A stretch of DNA of 64,000 bases from Cohnella ginsengisoli. Its GTDB lineage: Bacteria; Bacillota; Bacilli; Paenibacillales; Paenibacillaceae. The stretch is from positions 434,001-498,000 of the forward strand of contig NZ_JAPDHZ010000006.1 of NCBI RefSeq assembly GCF_029525555.1. The letters run 5' to 3'. Shown here piece after piece: positions 29,079 to 39,695 of this stretch. The position numbers and the translations under genes are program-made. Positions within the stretch are counted from its first letter, which is position 1. Each line of letters begins with the position of its first letter. The notes under the pieces are model-generated. The model was not told where the DNA came from and searched no databases. It saw only the letters and a list, made by a program, of their open reading frames with translations.

Positions 29079-29897
29079 ATGAACAAAGTAATGAGATTAA
29101 GTGCGATTTGGATCGTTTGTGTTGCCATCCTGTTCGGGTTGTCCGCTTGCGGAGGGGCGAACAATGCCAACGGCTCTTCGCCGGCATCGCCGTCCGCGGA
29201 GGAGACCGAGCTCACGGTATCCGCGGCGGCCAGCCTGACGGACGCGCTCGGCGAGCTCAAGGCGCTTTACGAAAAAGCGCATCCGGACGTGACGCTGAGC
29301 TTCAACTTCGGCGCTTCCGGCGCCTTGCAGCAGCAGATCGAGCAAGGCGCGCCCGCCGATCTCTTCCTCTCCGCCGCAACCAAAAACATGCAGGCGCTCG
29401 CTGATAAAGGGTTGATGCAGGAACAGCGCGATCTGTTGAAAAACGAGCTCGTCGTCGTCGTGCCCTCGGATGCACGGACCGCCGTCGCCAAGCTGGAGGA
29501 CTTGTCGGGCGAAGCGGTCAAGAAGGTCGCGATCGGCATTCCCGAGAGCGTGCCCGCGGGCGGCTACGCCAAGGACGCATTGACGGCCGCCGGGCTGTGG
29601 GACAGCCTGCAAGCCAAGCTGGTGCAGGGCAAGGACGTGCGCCAGGTGCTGCAGTACGTGGAGACGGCCAACGCCGACGCGGGCTTCGTCTACAAGACGG
29701 ACGCGCTGTCGTCCGGCAAGGTCAAGGTCGCCTTCGCGGTCGATCCGTCGCGATACAAACCGATCGTCTACCCGATCGGCGTCGTCAAGGCGACGAAGCA
29801 TGCGGAAGCTGCCGAGCGCTTCTACGCTTATCTGCAAACGCCCGAAGCGATCGCCGTCTTCGTTAAATATGGATTCTCGGCAGCGGCTGCCGAGTAA
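29079..29897 (+). CDS. modA: Molybdate ABC transporter substrate-binding lipoprotein ModA
   Basis: The 272-residue protein starts best at 29079, giving a lipoprotein signal (MNKVMRLSAIWIVCVAILFG) with lipobox LSAC. The mature part has the ModA signatures LTVSAAASLTDALGELKALY, FNFGASGALQQQIEQGAPAD, VVVPSDARTAV, IGIPESVPAGGYAKDAL and ETANADAGFVYKTDA, whose serines and backbone bind the oxyanion. It captures molybdate (or tungstate) outside the membrane and delivers it to ModB, whose gene begins 12 bases after its stop. The gene is intact. Confidence 0.93.
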   Translation: MNKVMRLSAIWIVCVAILFGLSACGGANNANGSSPASPSAEETELTVSAAASLTDALGELKALYEKAHPDVTLSFNFGASGALQQQIEQGAPADLFLSAATKNMQALADKGLMQEQRDLLKNELVVVVPSDARTAVAKLEDLSGEAVKKVAIGIPESVPAGGYAKDALTAAGLWDSLQAKLVQGKDVRQVLQYVETANADAGFVYKTDALSSGKVKVAFAVDPSRYKPIVYPIGVVKATKHAEAAERFYAYLQTPEAIAVFVKYGFSAAAAE

Positions 29898-29908
29898 GCG
29901 CGGTCCGG

Positions 29909-30568
29909 ATGGATTGGCAAGCGTTCTGGCCGCCGATTCGGCTCTCGCTCCAAGTCGCGCTGCTCTCGAGCGTCGCAGCGCTGGCGCTCGGCACTGTCGC
30001 GGCGCATCTATTGTCCCGCCGCGCGTTCAGAGGCCGGTCCCTGGCCGAGACGGCCTTCATGCTCCCGCTCGTGCTGCCGCCGACGGTCGTCGGATTCGTC
30101 CTCCTCGTTCTGCTGGGGAGGCGCAGCGGAGCGGGCCGCTTCATCGAATGGCTGACCGGCGCTCCCATCGTCTTCTCCTGGTGGGCGGCCGTGATCGCGT
30201 CCGTCGTCGTCGCCTTTCCGCTCGTCTACCAGACGATGAAAAACGGGTTTGCCTCCGTCGACCGCGAAGCGGAGGAGGCGGCGCGGGTCGCGGGGGCCGG
30301 CGAGCTTCAAGTTTTTAGGCATATCACGTTGCCGCTTGCCGGGCATGCGTTTCTGACGGCGTTCGTGCTGGCTTTCGCGCGCGGACTCGGCGAATTCGGA
30401 GCGACGCTCATGATCGCGGGCAATATTCCGGGGCGAACGCAGACCGTGCCGACCGCGATCTACGTGGCCGTGGACGCCGGTCATACGGGGATGGCATGGG
30501 CTTGGACGGCGGCGATCGTCGGCATATCGTTTCTGCTGCTGCTGTTCACGGGACGCGCGAAGAAGTAA
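29909..30568 (+). CDS. modB: Molybdate ABC transporter permease ModB
   Basis: The 219-residue intact membrane protein has about five to six helices and the ABC-permease coupling motif EEAARVAGAGELQVFRHITL (EAA loop). ModB segments LPLVLPPTVVGFVLLVLLGR and GEFGATLMIAGNIPGRTQT are present. It forms the membrane channel for molybdate delivered by ModA. No ATPase gene (modC) follows; a terminator ends the unit 37 bases after the stop. The energising ATPase must therefore be encoded elsewhere or shared with another importer. Confidence 0.93.
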   Translation: MDWQAFWPPIRLSLQVALLSSVAALALGTVAAHLLSRRAFRGRSLAETAFMLPLVLPPTVVGFVLLVLLGRRSGAGRFIEWLTGAPIVFSWWAAVIASVVVAFPLVYQTMKNGFASVDREAEEAARVAGAGELQVFRHITLPLAGHAFLTAFVLAFARGLGEFGATLMIAGNIPGRTQTVPTAIYVAVDAGHTGMAWAWTAAIVGISFLLLLFTGRAKK

Positions 30569-30605
30569 GGCGCGACGCAGGATAAGGCTGTATGGATTCA
30601 ACCAA

Positions 30606-30641
30606 AAAAGAACCTGGCGCCAATCGCCAGGTTCTTTTGTA
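30606..30641 (+). terminator. Terminator after modB
   Basis: AAAAGAACCTGGCG (30606-30619) pairs perfectly with CGCCAGGTTCTTTT (30625-30638), a 14-bp stem with A and T tracts that could act in both directions. Confidence 0.88.
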
Positions 30642-30789
30642 TTGCGGAAAGGCAGATGCGATGATAGAATCAATCTGTTCCGCTTTTTTTATATGAATGC
30701 AAAGTTAACGCATCTTACATCTTAAATGTATCATGTCGGCAAGCTCTTGTCAAACTTTTTTTATTACAAAGGTAGAGGAGAGATGCAGC

Positions 30790-33406
30790 ATGCATGCTTT
30801 CGTACTCGATTTTCAGGAGATGGATCCCTCGCAGCTTGCGCTTGTAGGGGGAAAGGGTTTGAATCTGGGGAAACTATCGAAAATCGAAGGCGTGAAGGTG
30901 CCCGAAGGATTTTGCGTCACCACGTTAGGTTTCCAAAAAGCAGTCGCAAGCCATGAAGCGTATCAAGCGCAGCTGGATCGATTGAAGCAGTTAAATGCAG
31001 AAGACCGTGAGCAAATCGGCAAAGTCGGCCAAGAGATCAGGCGGATCCTGACGGGCCTATCGCTTCCTGACGAAGTCTCGGACGGCGTGAAACGGCAGCT
31101 CTCCCGGCTCGGAGAAGCGCATGCTTATGCGGTACGGTCGAGCGCGACAGCCGAAGATTTGCCTTATGCCTCGTTTGCCGGACAACAAGACACCTACTTG
31201 AATAGGATCGGACCGGATGTCATTCTCCGGCATATCGGCCTCTGCTGGGCGTCCCTGTTTACGGATCGCGCGATCATATACCGGATGCAAAACGGGTATG
31301 ATCACGGCCGCGTTTACTTATCCGTCATCGTTCAGCGCATGGTTCGTCCGCAAGCGTCAGGCATTCTGTTTACCGCGGATCCGATCACGTCCAATCGCAA
31401 GCTGCTGTCCATCGATGCGGGCTACGGGCTTGGAGAGGCGCTGGTGTCCGGCCTTGTTTCTCCCGATCTGTATCAAGTCCGGGAGGGTAAGATCGTCCTA
31501 AAACGCATCGCGACCAAGAAGCTGGAGATCCGCGGACGGGAAGAAGGAGGAACGGAGACCAGGCCGATCGATCCCGGCCGGCAGAATACGCAAGTGCTGA
31601 CCGAAGCGCAAATATTAAAGCTTGCGGAAATCGGGCGACGGATCGAGGCTCATTTCGGAAGTCCCCAGGACATCGAATGGTGTTGGTCGGACGATGCCTT
31701 TTATATCGTGCAGAGCCGGCCGATCACGACTTTATATCCGATCCCCGATGCGCCCGATCATGAAAATCGTGTCTATCTGTCCGTCGGCCATCAACAGATG
31801 ATGACCGATCCGATCAAGCCGCTCGGGCTGTCCTTCTATCTGTTGACGACGCGCGCGCCGATGCTTGCGGCCGGCGGCCGGTTGTTTGTCGACGCGACGC
31901 CGCGCCTGATTACGCCGGCCGGCAGGGCGATGATGATCGACACCTTGGGGAAATCCGATCCGATCATCAAGGACGCGCTCGCGACCATCGTCGAGCGGGA
32001 AGGCTTCTTGAACCTGGCGCAGGCGGACGAACAGGAGGGCCGTCAAAGCGCCGGCGTCGGGATACCGGCTCCGGTGCAGTCGCCTCCCGCGCTCGATCCT
32101 GCGATCGTATCCGACCTGATCGCGGAGAGGCAAGCCTCGCTCGAAGCGCTTAAGGAAGCGATCCAATCCAAGTCCGGGCCGGCGCTATTCGACTTTATTT
32201 TGGAAGACCTCGAGGAATTAAAGAGGCTGCTGTTCGACCCGCGCAGCACGAAAACGTTCATGACCGCCATGGATGCCGCCGCTTGGATCAACGAGCATAT
32301 GGAGCTGTGGCTGGGCGAGCGCAACGCCGCGGACGTCCTGTCTCTATCCGTGCCTAACAATATCACCTCGGAGATGGGGCTTGCGCTGCTGGATGTCGCG
32401 GACGCGATTCGCCCTTATCCGCAGGTCATCGAGTATTTAAGGCATGCGACCGACGATCGTTTTTTGGAGGGGCTCGTTCGGCTGGCGGGCGGGCAGGAAG
32501 CGCGGGATGCGATCGAAGCTTATCTGGTCAAATACGGGATGCGGTGCGCCGGCGAGATCGATATCACAAGAGCGCGCTGGAGCGAAAGGCCGATTGAGCT
32601 GGTTCCGGTTATTTTGGGCCATATTCAAAATTTAGCGCCGAATGCAGGCAAACGAAAATTCGAACAGGGGCTGCGGCAGGCGCAGGAAAAAGAACGAGCG
32701 CTCCTGGAGCGGCTGCGCGCATTGCCGGATGGCGACCGAAAGGCGAAGGAGACCAAGCGATGGATCGACCTGCTCCGCCACTACATCGGTTATCGCGAAT
32801 ATCCCAAATACGGCATGATCAACCGTTATTTTATATACAAACAAGCTTTGCTCAAAGAAGCCGAAAGACTGTCGCTGGCCGGCGTTATCTATGAAAAAGA
32901 GGATATCTTCTACCTGACCTTCGAAGAACTGCGCGACGTCGCGCGCACCGGCTTCCTGGATCATGAGGCGGTCGGCAATCGGAAGGAAGCCTACAAGTGG
33001 TACGAAAAGCTGACGCCGCCGCGCGTCATGACTTCCGACGGCGAGATCGTTACGGGCCGATATAAGCGCGATCGGCTCCCGGAGGGCGCTATCGCAGGCC
33101 TGCCCGTATCCGCCGGCGTGATCGAAGGACGGGCAAGAGTCATTTTGAATATGGCGGATGCCGCGCTGGAGGAGGGGGGACATCCTGATCACAGCTTTCA
33201 CCGATCCGGGCTGGACGCCTTTGTTCGTATCCATCAAAGGACTCGTCACCGAAGTGGGCGGATTGATGACGCATGGCGCGGTCATCGCGCGCGAATACGG
33301 GCTCCCGGCGGTGGTCGGGGCAGAAGGCGCTACCAGGCTGATTCAAGACGGGCAGCGAATCCGCGTGAACGGAACCGAAGGCTATATTGAAATTTTGGAG
33401 GCTTGA
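30790..33406 (+). CDS. rph: Rifampin phosphotransferase-type dikinase Rph, frameshifted
   Basis: The repaired protein has about 871 residues, the length of Rph enzymes that inactivate rifampin with ATP. Order: N-terminal ATP-grasp domain (LVGGKGLNLGKLSKIEGVKV, YAVRSSATAEDLPYASFAGQ), a middle rifampin-binding domain (about 330-760), and a C-terminal swivelling domain with catalytic His828 in GGLMTHGAVIAREYGLP. PEP synthase is the alternative, but the lack of a PEP-binding barrel and the match in size argue against it. The start at 30790 has AGGAGAG upstream. The frame breaks at G6, 33174-33179; five G restore EEGDILITAFTDPGWTPLF. Codons are visibly less GC-rich than in neighbours. I saw no rifamycin-associated element by eye. 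Confidence 0.87.
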
Positions 33407-33415
33407 TCCGGCGCT

Positions 33416-35565
33416 TCAGTGCAGCAGCCGGCTCTCCTTCGCCTTGCGCGTCGAACCGGCCAGGAGGCGGTTGATGGGGCGCTTGAGCGCGAGCCCGAGC
33501 ACGAGCGCGGCGGCGGCGTACGCGGCCATGAACGCCAGGCATCGACGCACGATGTCCCAGAGAATGCCGCCGACCGCCTCCCGCATCATGGAGATCGCGT
33601 AGGTGAACGGCAGGTACGGATGGATTTTCTGAAAAAACGGCGGCGCCATCTGGATCGGAAACGTCCCGCCCGCACCGCCGAGCTGCAGCACGAGCATGAC
33701 GATCGCGAACGCTTTGCCGACGTTGCCGAACACCGAGACGAGCGTGTAGACGATCAGCATGAATACCGCCGACAGCAGCATCCCGAACAGCACGAACCAC
33801 CCGGGGCGCGAGACATACGTGCCCAGGATATAGATGTCCCCCAAGGTGACGCACAGCGACTGAAGCACGGCAAGCGTGCCCAGCGTCAGGTATCTGCCGA
33901 AGTAGACGTGGCGACTCCGGTAGGAGACGCCGGGCTCGTCGACGTCGACCGTCATGACCGATACGAGCAATACGGCACCGACCCAAAGGGACAGCGTGGT
34001 GAAAAAGGAGACATCGCGGATCCGTAGTTGGGGATCGGATACAGCTTGTTTTCCTTCAGCTCGACCGGCGCCGCGAAAAACGCGCTTTCCTTTTGCGCGT
34101 CGTGGCGCAGCAGCTTGATGATGTCCGCGAGGTTGTTTTCCTTCTCGAAGGCGCGAATCTTGTCCGCGATCTCGACAATCTTGCGCTGCGCCGCCGGCAG
34201 CTCCGCCTTCGCCTTGGCCAGCTCCGCTCCGCCGACGGCCAGCGCCGACGCCGCGTCCGTCAGGACGCGCTTCGCGTCCGGTATCGCATCGGACGCGTCC
34301 TTGAGCAAGGCCTGCGCGGTGCTCGCCGCCTCGGCGGCCTTGCCGAGCGCCGCATCGATGCGCGGCGCGATCTCTCCGTCATAGGCGCCGAGTCCCTCGC
34401 CCAGCCGCGTCTCTCCCTCGCCCGCCAGCGCGTTCAGCCGGTCGACGACCGCCTCCGCCGGCCGTTCGCCGCGCCCGGCCGCGTCGGCGATGTCCTCGAG
34501 CAGCTTCGCCTGCTCCAGCATGCCGGCTTGCGTCTGCTTCAGCTTCGCCGCTTGCGCGGACAGCGCGGACGATCCCGACATGGCGTCCAGCTGCGACAGC
34601 AGGTCGGCGACACGTCCCGCGACGTCCGCGCCGGTCCGCAGGCGCTTCGCGACGGCGGTCGCCGCCGTCGCCGCGGCGTTCAGGTCCGGATCCGCGGCTT
34701 GAAGCAGCGCGGTGACCGAGCGGGCCGCGCCTGCGAGCTGCTGCAGGTTCAGCAGATCCTGCTTGATCTGCGGCCCCATTTGCGTAAGCGCCGTGCGGCT
34801 TTGTTCGAGGAGCGCGCCGGTTTTCTCGGTCAGCGCCTGACCCTCCTTCGCGAGCGCGGCCGCGTCGGGCAGGCGTTTCTGCGCCTTGGCCACGACGCCG
34901 CTCGCGAGTCCGACGTCCCGCTGCGCCGTATCCGCGGCGGCGTTGATCTCCGGGAAGGCGGCTTCGAGCTTGAACAGCAGCGTCTTCACCTTTTCGATCG
35001 AGGGCAGGCTAGCCTCCAGCTCGCTGCCTGCTTCGTTGAACAAGCCGAACAGGATGCCGCTCGCCGTTTCGACGAAGCGCTGGCTTACCTCCTGCACGAT
35101 GCCGCTCGCGCCCTTGGAAGTGATTTTCGGCGCGATCGCGTTGATTTTTTCGTTGACGTAATAGTCGAGCGTCGCAGGCGAAGGCTCGGCGGCCAGGATG
35201 GTGGCGAGGCTCGCGGAGAAGTTGTCCGGAATGACGATGGCCGCGTAGTAGTCGCCGTGCTTCACGCCCCGCATCGCCTCGGTCCGGTCGACGAACGTCC
35301 ACCCGACGCTAGGGTTGTCGGCCAGCTTGGTTGTCATTTCTTTGCCGACATTGACGGGCTGTCCGCGGATCGTCGTGCCCTTGTCTTCGTTCGCGACCGC
35401 GATGGCGATGCCGCCGGTCTGCGCGTAAGGATCCCAGGACGCCTCGATGTTGAACCAAGCGTAGAGGGAGGGCAGTCCGACGAGTCCGAGAATGATGACG
35501 GCGGCCGCCGGATTCGTGAACGCGCGGCGGAGATCGCGCCAGTAGATGGCGAGGACGGGCTTCAT
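33416..35565 (-). CDS. YhgE/Pip-family membrane protein (ABC-2 permease-like), frameshifted
   Basis: The repaired protein has about 716 residues. It begins with a membrane helix and the family signature (WRDLRRAFTNPAAAVIILGL, PSLYAWFNIEASWDPYAQTG), followed by a long extracellular part with coiled-coil character. The C-terminal half has about six helices (AVLQSLCVTLGDIYILGTYV, PFTYAISMMREAVGGILWDI). Members include the Lactococcus phage-infection protein Pip and Bacillus YhgE, and some relatives secrete proteins or export lipids. The start at 35565 has AAGGAG upstream. The break at A5, 34002-34006 is one of only two clear base losses: six restore MSPFFTTLSLWVGAVLL. It converges on rph and is divergent from the tet-like gene. 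Confidence 0.83.
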
Positions 35566-35779
35566 GCGCGCAGGCTCCTTCGCGAGGAAATGTGTACTCA
35601 TATTGCCCGCGCGCGGCCCATTCCATGCCAGCGCGCGGCTGCGCGCTTCGTCTGCGGCGTATGGCGGGTCTGTATGAGAGGCTGCCGGTCCGCGGCGGGC
35701 AGATGTGCGGAGCTTGCGGTACAATGGTGAAAGGAATTTTTGGCGCTAAGGCATCGAGGCGCAAGGAGACGATCTCACG

Positions 35780-37799
35780 ATGAAGGCATCGGTAAATACG
35801 CCTGCTGGGCGACGCAATATTGGCATCTTCGCGCATGTCGACGCAGGCAAGACCACGACGACCGAGCAGATGCTGTTCGCGAGCGGGCGCATCCGAACGG
35901 CGGGCAGCGTCGACGACGGGACCGCGCAGACGGATTCGCTGGAAGTCGAACGGGCGCGGGGCATCTCGGTCCGTGCGGCGGTTACGCGCTTCGCGTGGCA
36001 GGGCATCGACGTGAACCTGGTGGACACGCCGGGGCACGTCGATTTTCTGGCGGAGGTCGAGCGTTCGCTGCGGGTCATGGACGGCGCGATCTTGATCGTG
36101 TCGGCCGCGGAAGGCGTCCAGGCGCAGACCGAGGTCGTCTGGCAAGCGCTGCGGGAACTGAATTTGCCGACGATCCTGTACGTCAACAAGATGGATCGCA
36201 TAGGCGCGGATCCGGACGGCGTCCTCCAGCAGATCCGCCGGCTGCTCTCTACCGCGGCCGTGCCGGTTCAAGCGCCGGTCGGGACCGAGGACGGCTTTAG
36301 GGGGACGGTCGACCTCCTGGAAGCGGGGGGGCGGTCGGGGCGAGCGGTCCGAGTGGGCCGATGCGTTCGGCCAGATGCTGGCCGAGGCGGCGGCCGAACG
36401 CGACGAAGCGCTGCTGACGCGTTACCTGGAGGAAGGGAGCTTGCCCGCCGCGGATACGAAGGCGTCGATAGTCGCGGGGGCGCGCCGCGGCGAGCTGTAT
36501 CCGGTTCTGTTCGGGGCGTCGGCGCGGGGCGTTGGCGTGCGGGAGCTGATGGACGCGATGGTCGAGCTGCTGCCGCCGCCCGCGGGCGATCCTGCGGGCG
36601 ACGTGTCCGGCGTCGTATTCAAGCTCGAGCGCGATCCGGCCATGGGGCGGATCGCTTATGTCCGGCTCTACGGCGGGACGATCGCGAACCGCGACGTCAT
36701 CCCGGGCGGCGCCGAGGGGACGGGCGACAAGATCACGCAAATCCGCAAAGCGGACGGGAAACGGTGGGCGGACGTCGGCGTGCTTGAGGCCGGGGACATT
36801 GCGGCCGTATGCGGCTGGAGCCGGGCGCGGATCGGGGACATCGTCGGCTCGCCAGAGGGCGTGCCCGGCGCGCGGCAGCTGGCGGTGCCGCTGCTGACGG
36901 TGCAGGCGTTCTGGCGATCCGAAGCGGAGTATCCCGCCGTAGTCGCGGCCTGTCAGGAGCTGGCGGACGAGGATCCCGCGCTCGCGCTCCAGTGGATGCA
37001 GGACGAGCGCGAGCTGCATCTGAAGGTGATGGGGCCGATCCAGACGGAGGTGCTGGCCAGCGTGCTGCAGAGCCGGTTCGGCCTGGCGGTGACGTTCGGT
37101 CCGCCGTCGGTCATTTACAAAGAAACGCCAGCCAGCGCAGGCGAGGGATTCGTCGCGTACTTGGCGCCGAAGCCGTGCTGGGCGATCCTCCGCTTCCTCA
37201 TCGAGCCTCTTCCACGGGGCAGCGGGCTCGTCTATGAATCGAAGGAGCGCGGCGAGCGTCTGCTCGACAGCTATCAGAGCGAAGTGGCCCGGCGGGTGCC
37301 GGAGGCGCTGAGGCAAGGCCTGCTGGGCTGGGAGGTCACGGATCTCAAGGTGACGCTGATCGAAGGGGAGCACCATGTCTGGCACACGCATCCGCTGGAC
37401 TTCGTCATCGCGACGCCGATGGGCATCATGGACGGCCTGGCGCGTACGGGCACGCGGCTGCTCGAGCCCGTGCTCAATTTCAAGCTGTCGGTCCCGGCAG
37501 AATTCGCGGGCAAACTGATGAACGAGCTTCTGCTGATGCGGGCGGTCATCGGCGCGCCAGAGCCGGCGGGGGGGGGGGAGCGGATGGAGATCGAGGGCCG
37601 CTTGCCCGTGGCCGACTCGCTGGACTTTCCGGCGCGGCTGGGGTCGCTGACCAAGGGGCGCGGCGTGCTGTCCGCTTCGTTCGCGGGCTATCAGGAAGCA
37701 CCGGAGAACGTAGCGGCTCAGCGCAAGCGCTCGGGCGTGAATCCGCTGGATCAGGCCAAGTTTATCCTGGCGGCGCGCAGCGCGCTGACCGCGACGTAG
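35780..37799 (+). CDS. Tet(M)/EF-G-type ribosomal protection GTPase, frameshifted
   Basis: The repaired protein has about 672 residues with GTPase motifs G1 AHVDAGKTT, G3 DTPGHVDF and G4 NKMDR. EF-G-like domains II-V follow (VSGVVFKLERDPAMGRIAYV, FGLAVTFGPPSVIYKETP), with the Tet-type C-terminus (TRLLEPVLNFKLSVPAEFAG, GVLSASFAGYQ). Tet(M)-type proteins release tetracycline from the ribosome. This one has a Tet-like C-terminal layout but not the exact Tet(M) tail, so it may be a chromosomal relative with weak or other activity. The frame breaks at G7, 36325-36331; six restore EAGGGRGERSEWADAFGQML. A G10 run at 37568-37577 is in frame. Confidence 0.82.
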
Positions 37800-38027
37800 G
37801 CGCGCTTGGCGCACACCGCGGCGCGGTCAGTGGAAGCGAGCCGGCGGCGGGGGCGTTTGAATGTCGTGTAGATACTTGCGGTCGGTCCATCGAACGTCCA
37901 ATAGCAGAAAAAAGCCGCCAAGGATCGAACGGTTTTGCGACCTCAAGAAGTAGATTGGCGAAAGGGGGGAGTCCGGCGTTTTGGCGACATGGTTTTGGCG
38001 ACAGGATGGTGACGACGCTCGGCTTCG

Positions 38028-38496
38028 CTAGAACCAGCCGCGTTTCGAGCGGTACGTGCGCACGCGTGACAGCGCTGACGGCTCGTCTTCGGCGTGCAAA
38101 GCGCCAGACGCCGGCGGCTGAGCCGTCACGGCGCGTCCGGCATGGCCGACCGGGCCGGCGGCGGGAGGGGGGCGTCTGCCGGGCCGTCTCCTCGCCAAGC
38201 TGCTGTTCCAGGCGGGCCACGCGGCTGCGCAGCTCGATCAGCTCTTGCTGCAGGCCTGCGACCGTGCGTTCCCAATGGCCGAGCACCATCTGAAGATCGT
38301 CGGCCCGGTTTTCGGCCGCGGTGTCCGCTTCCGCCGCGGCGGAAGCTTGCGGCGATGAGGTCTTTGGCGCATTCGGCGCGGTCCCCATCGTGCCGCCATG
38401 GCTATCTTGAGCGTCCTCCGCATGCTTGCGGCCTGCGCCGAGCAGGCCGTTCAGCTCTTCCTTGGACAGCGCGGACGTTTGATCCGGCATGGTCAT
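38028..38496 (-). CDS. Hypothetical small protein with a coiled coil and basic tail, frameshifted
   Basis: I do not recognise this protein as a named family. The repaired product has about 155 residues: MTMPDQTSALSKEELNGLLG, an Ala/Glu-rich stretch, and a coiled coil (LGHWERTVAGLQQELIELRS, RVARLEQQLG). A low-complexity Pro/Ala segment and a tail ending SRVRTYRSKRGWF follow. The coding case rests on the ribosome site GGAGG before 38496, the heptad pattern, and the clean basic-aromatic end produced when the G6 run 38167-38172 is read as five. The unrepaired frame runs on as nonsense to 37762. The EELNGLLG motif resembles the short N-terminal motif of flagellar switch-type proteins, which I would not press. 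Confidence 0.5.
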
Positions 38497-38775
38497 CGAT
38501 CTCCATCCTCCCGACACCGCTCCGATCCGGTCGTTCCGATCGTTCCGATTCTACGGGTCTTTTCCCATTTTACAATAAAAGAGCGGGCGTTGCTCGGTAC
38601 TCTTATTAGACTTTGCAGGGGCGATCTGCAGGGGGCGGGCTTGCGTGCGGTTTGGAAGCGGGGGCCGGTTGAGGCTGATAGCGATTTGAAGCGAAGGCAC
38701 GCCGCGGGTTATGATCAAGGTGGCATAAATAACTTGGATTCCATCGTATGGAACGCAAAAGGAGCATATCGACAT

Positions 38776-39352
38776 ATGGAGCTTTTTGAAGCGATTAAAG
38801 GGCGCCGCAGCATCGGCAAAGTAAAGGACGAGCCGGTAGCTCGCGAATTGATCGAGCAAGTGATCGAGGCGGCAACATGGGCGCCTAGCCATCATAAGAC
38901 CGAGCCATGGCGATTCGTCGTATTGAGCGGCGAGGGCAGACGCGTGCTTGGCGGCGTCTATGCGGCGATGGCCGAGTCCGCGGTCGCCGGCATGAGCGAG
39001 CAGGACCGCGCGGATCGGCTCGCTCGCGAAGAAGCGAAGGCGCTGCGCTCGCCCGTCGTCATCGTCGCCGTGAGCTCGCCGGCAACCGACCATCCGCGCG
39101 CGGTGCTGTGGGAAGAGCGGGCGGCCGCGCACGCCGCCGTGCAAAACCTTCTTCTGGCTGCGCATGGCGCCGGCCTCGGCGCGGTCTGGCGTACCGGCGA
39201 CGGCCTCGGGCATCCGGAAATGGTCAAGGCGTTCGAGCTGACGGGGGAGCGAAGAGATCGTAGGCTTTATTTATATCGGCTATCCGGACATGACGGCGCC
39301 GGCTGCATCCCGGATTCCGGTGTCCGACAAGACGCGCTGGATCGAGGGGTAA
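38776..39352 (+). CDS. Nitroreductase-family oxidoreductase, frameshifted
   Basis: The repaired protein has about 191 residues: MELFEAIKGRRSIGKVKDEP (FMN phosphate contacts), AATWAPSHHKTEPWRFVV, AAVQNLLLAAHGAGLGAVWR and the C-terminal LTGSEEIVGFIYIGYPD. This is the YdjA/Frm2-like short nitroreductase type, a flavoprotein reducing nitro compounds or quinones with NAD(P)H. AAAGGAG precedes the start by 14 bases. The frame breaks at G5, 39243-39247; four G restore the conserved C-terminus and a stop at 39350-39352. The upstream 280 bases (38497-38775) show no other gene. Confidence 0.85.
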
Positions 39353-39524
39353 ATCGACGCTTGTTGTTTGCTTGTTGCTGCCTTAATACTGGCGAAAGGT
39401 TGCCATTGAAGCAGCAGGCATGGCCGGTTGGGACAGGGATCTGTCGTCGAAGGCGGATGTATGTTTATTAGGGCGCGCGCGCACCTTAAAACCGTAAGTT
39501 ATAATTGTGGAAGTGCGGAGGCTT

Positions 39525-39561
39525 GGCCGGCAAATAGCGGTCTAAACGACCGCTATCGGCC
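39525..39561. repeat. Strong inverted repeat (hairpin)
   Basis: ATAGCGGTC (39534-39542) pairs with GACCGCTAT (39548-39556), enclosed by GGCCG/CGGCC with a 4-nt bulge. No T tract follows, so it is not a typical terminator. Confidence 0.6.
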
Positions 39562-39621
39562 CTAGCTGGAAGCGGCGCCGCCCAGCACCTATACACTGCT
39601 CATTCGCACACAGACGTCAGT

Positions 39622-39650
39622 CTCGTCTCTTCGGAGACGAGGCTCTCTTT
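39622..39650 (+). terminator. UUCG-tetraloop hairpin, probable terminator
   Basis: CTCGTCTC (39622-39629), loop TTCG, GAGACGAG (39634-39641), followed by a pyrimidine-rich GCTCTCTTT. Confidence 0.5.
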
Positions 39651-39695
39651 ATCTCATCCGCTTCATGCGAAACCGGAAAGGAGCCGTGCGTCCGC

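Larger units (their letters stand above)
39353..39695. other. Intergenic region with two stable hairpins
   Basis: No gene is supported. It contains the hairpin at 39525-39561 and a terminator-like hairpin at 39622-39650, listed separately. Confidence 0.5.
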
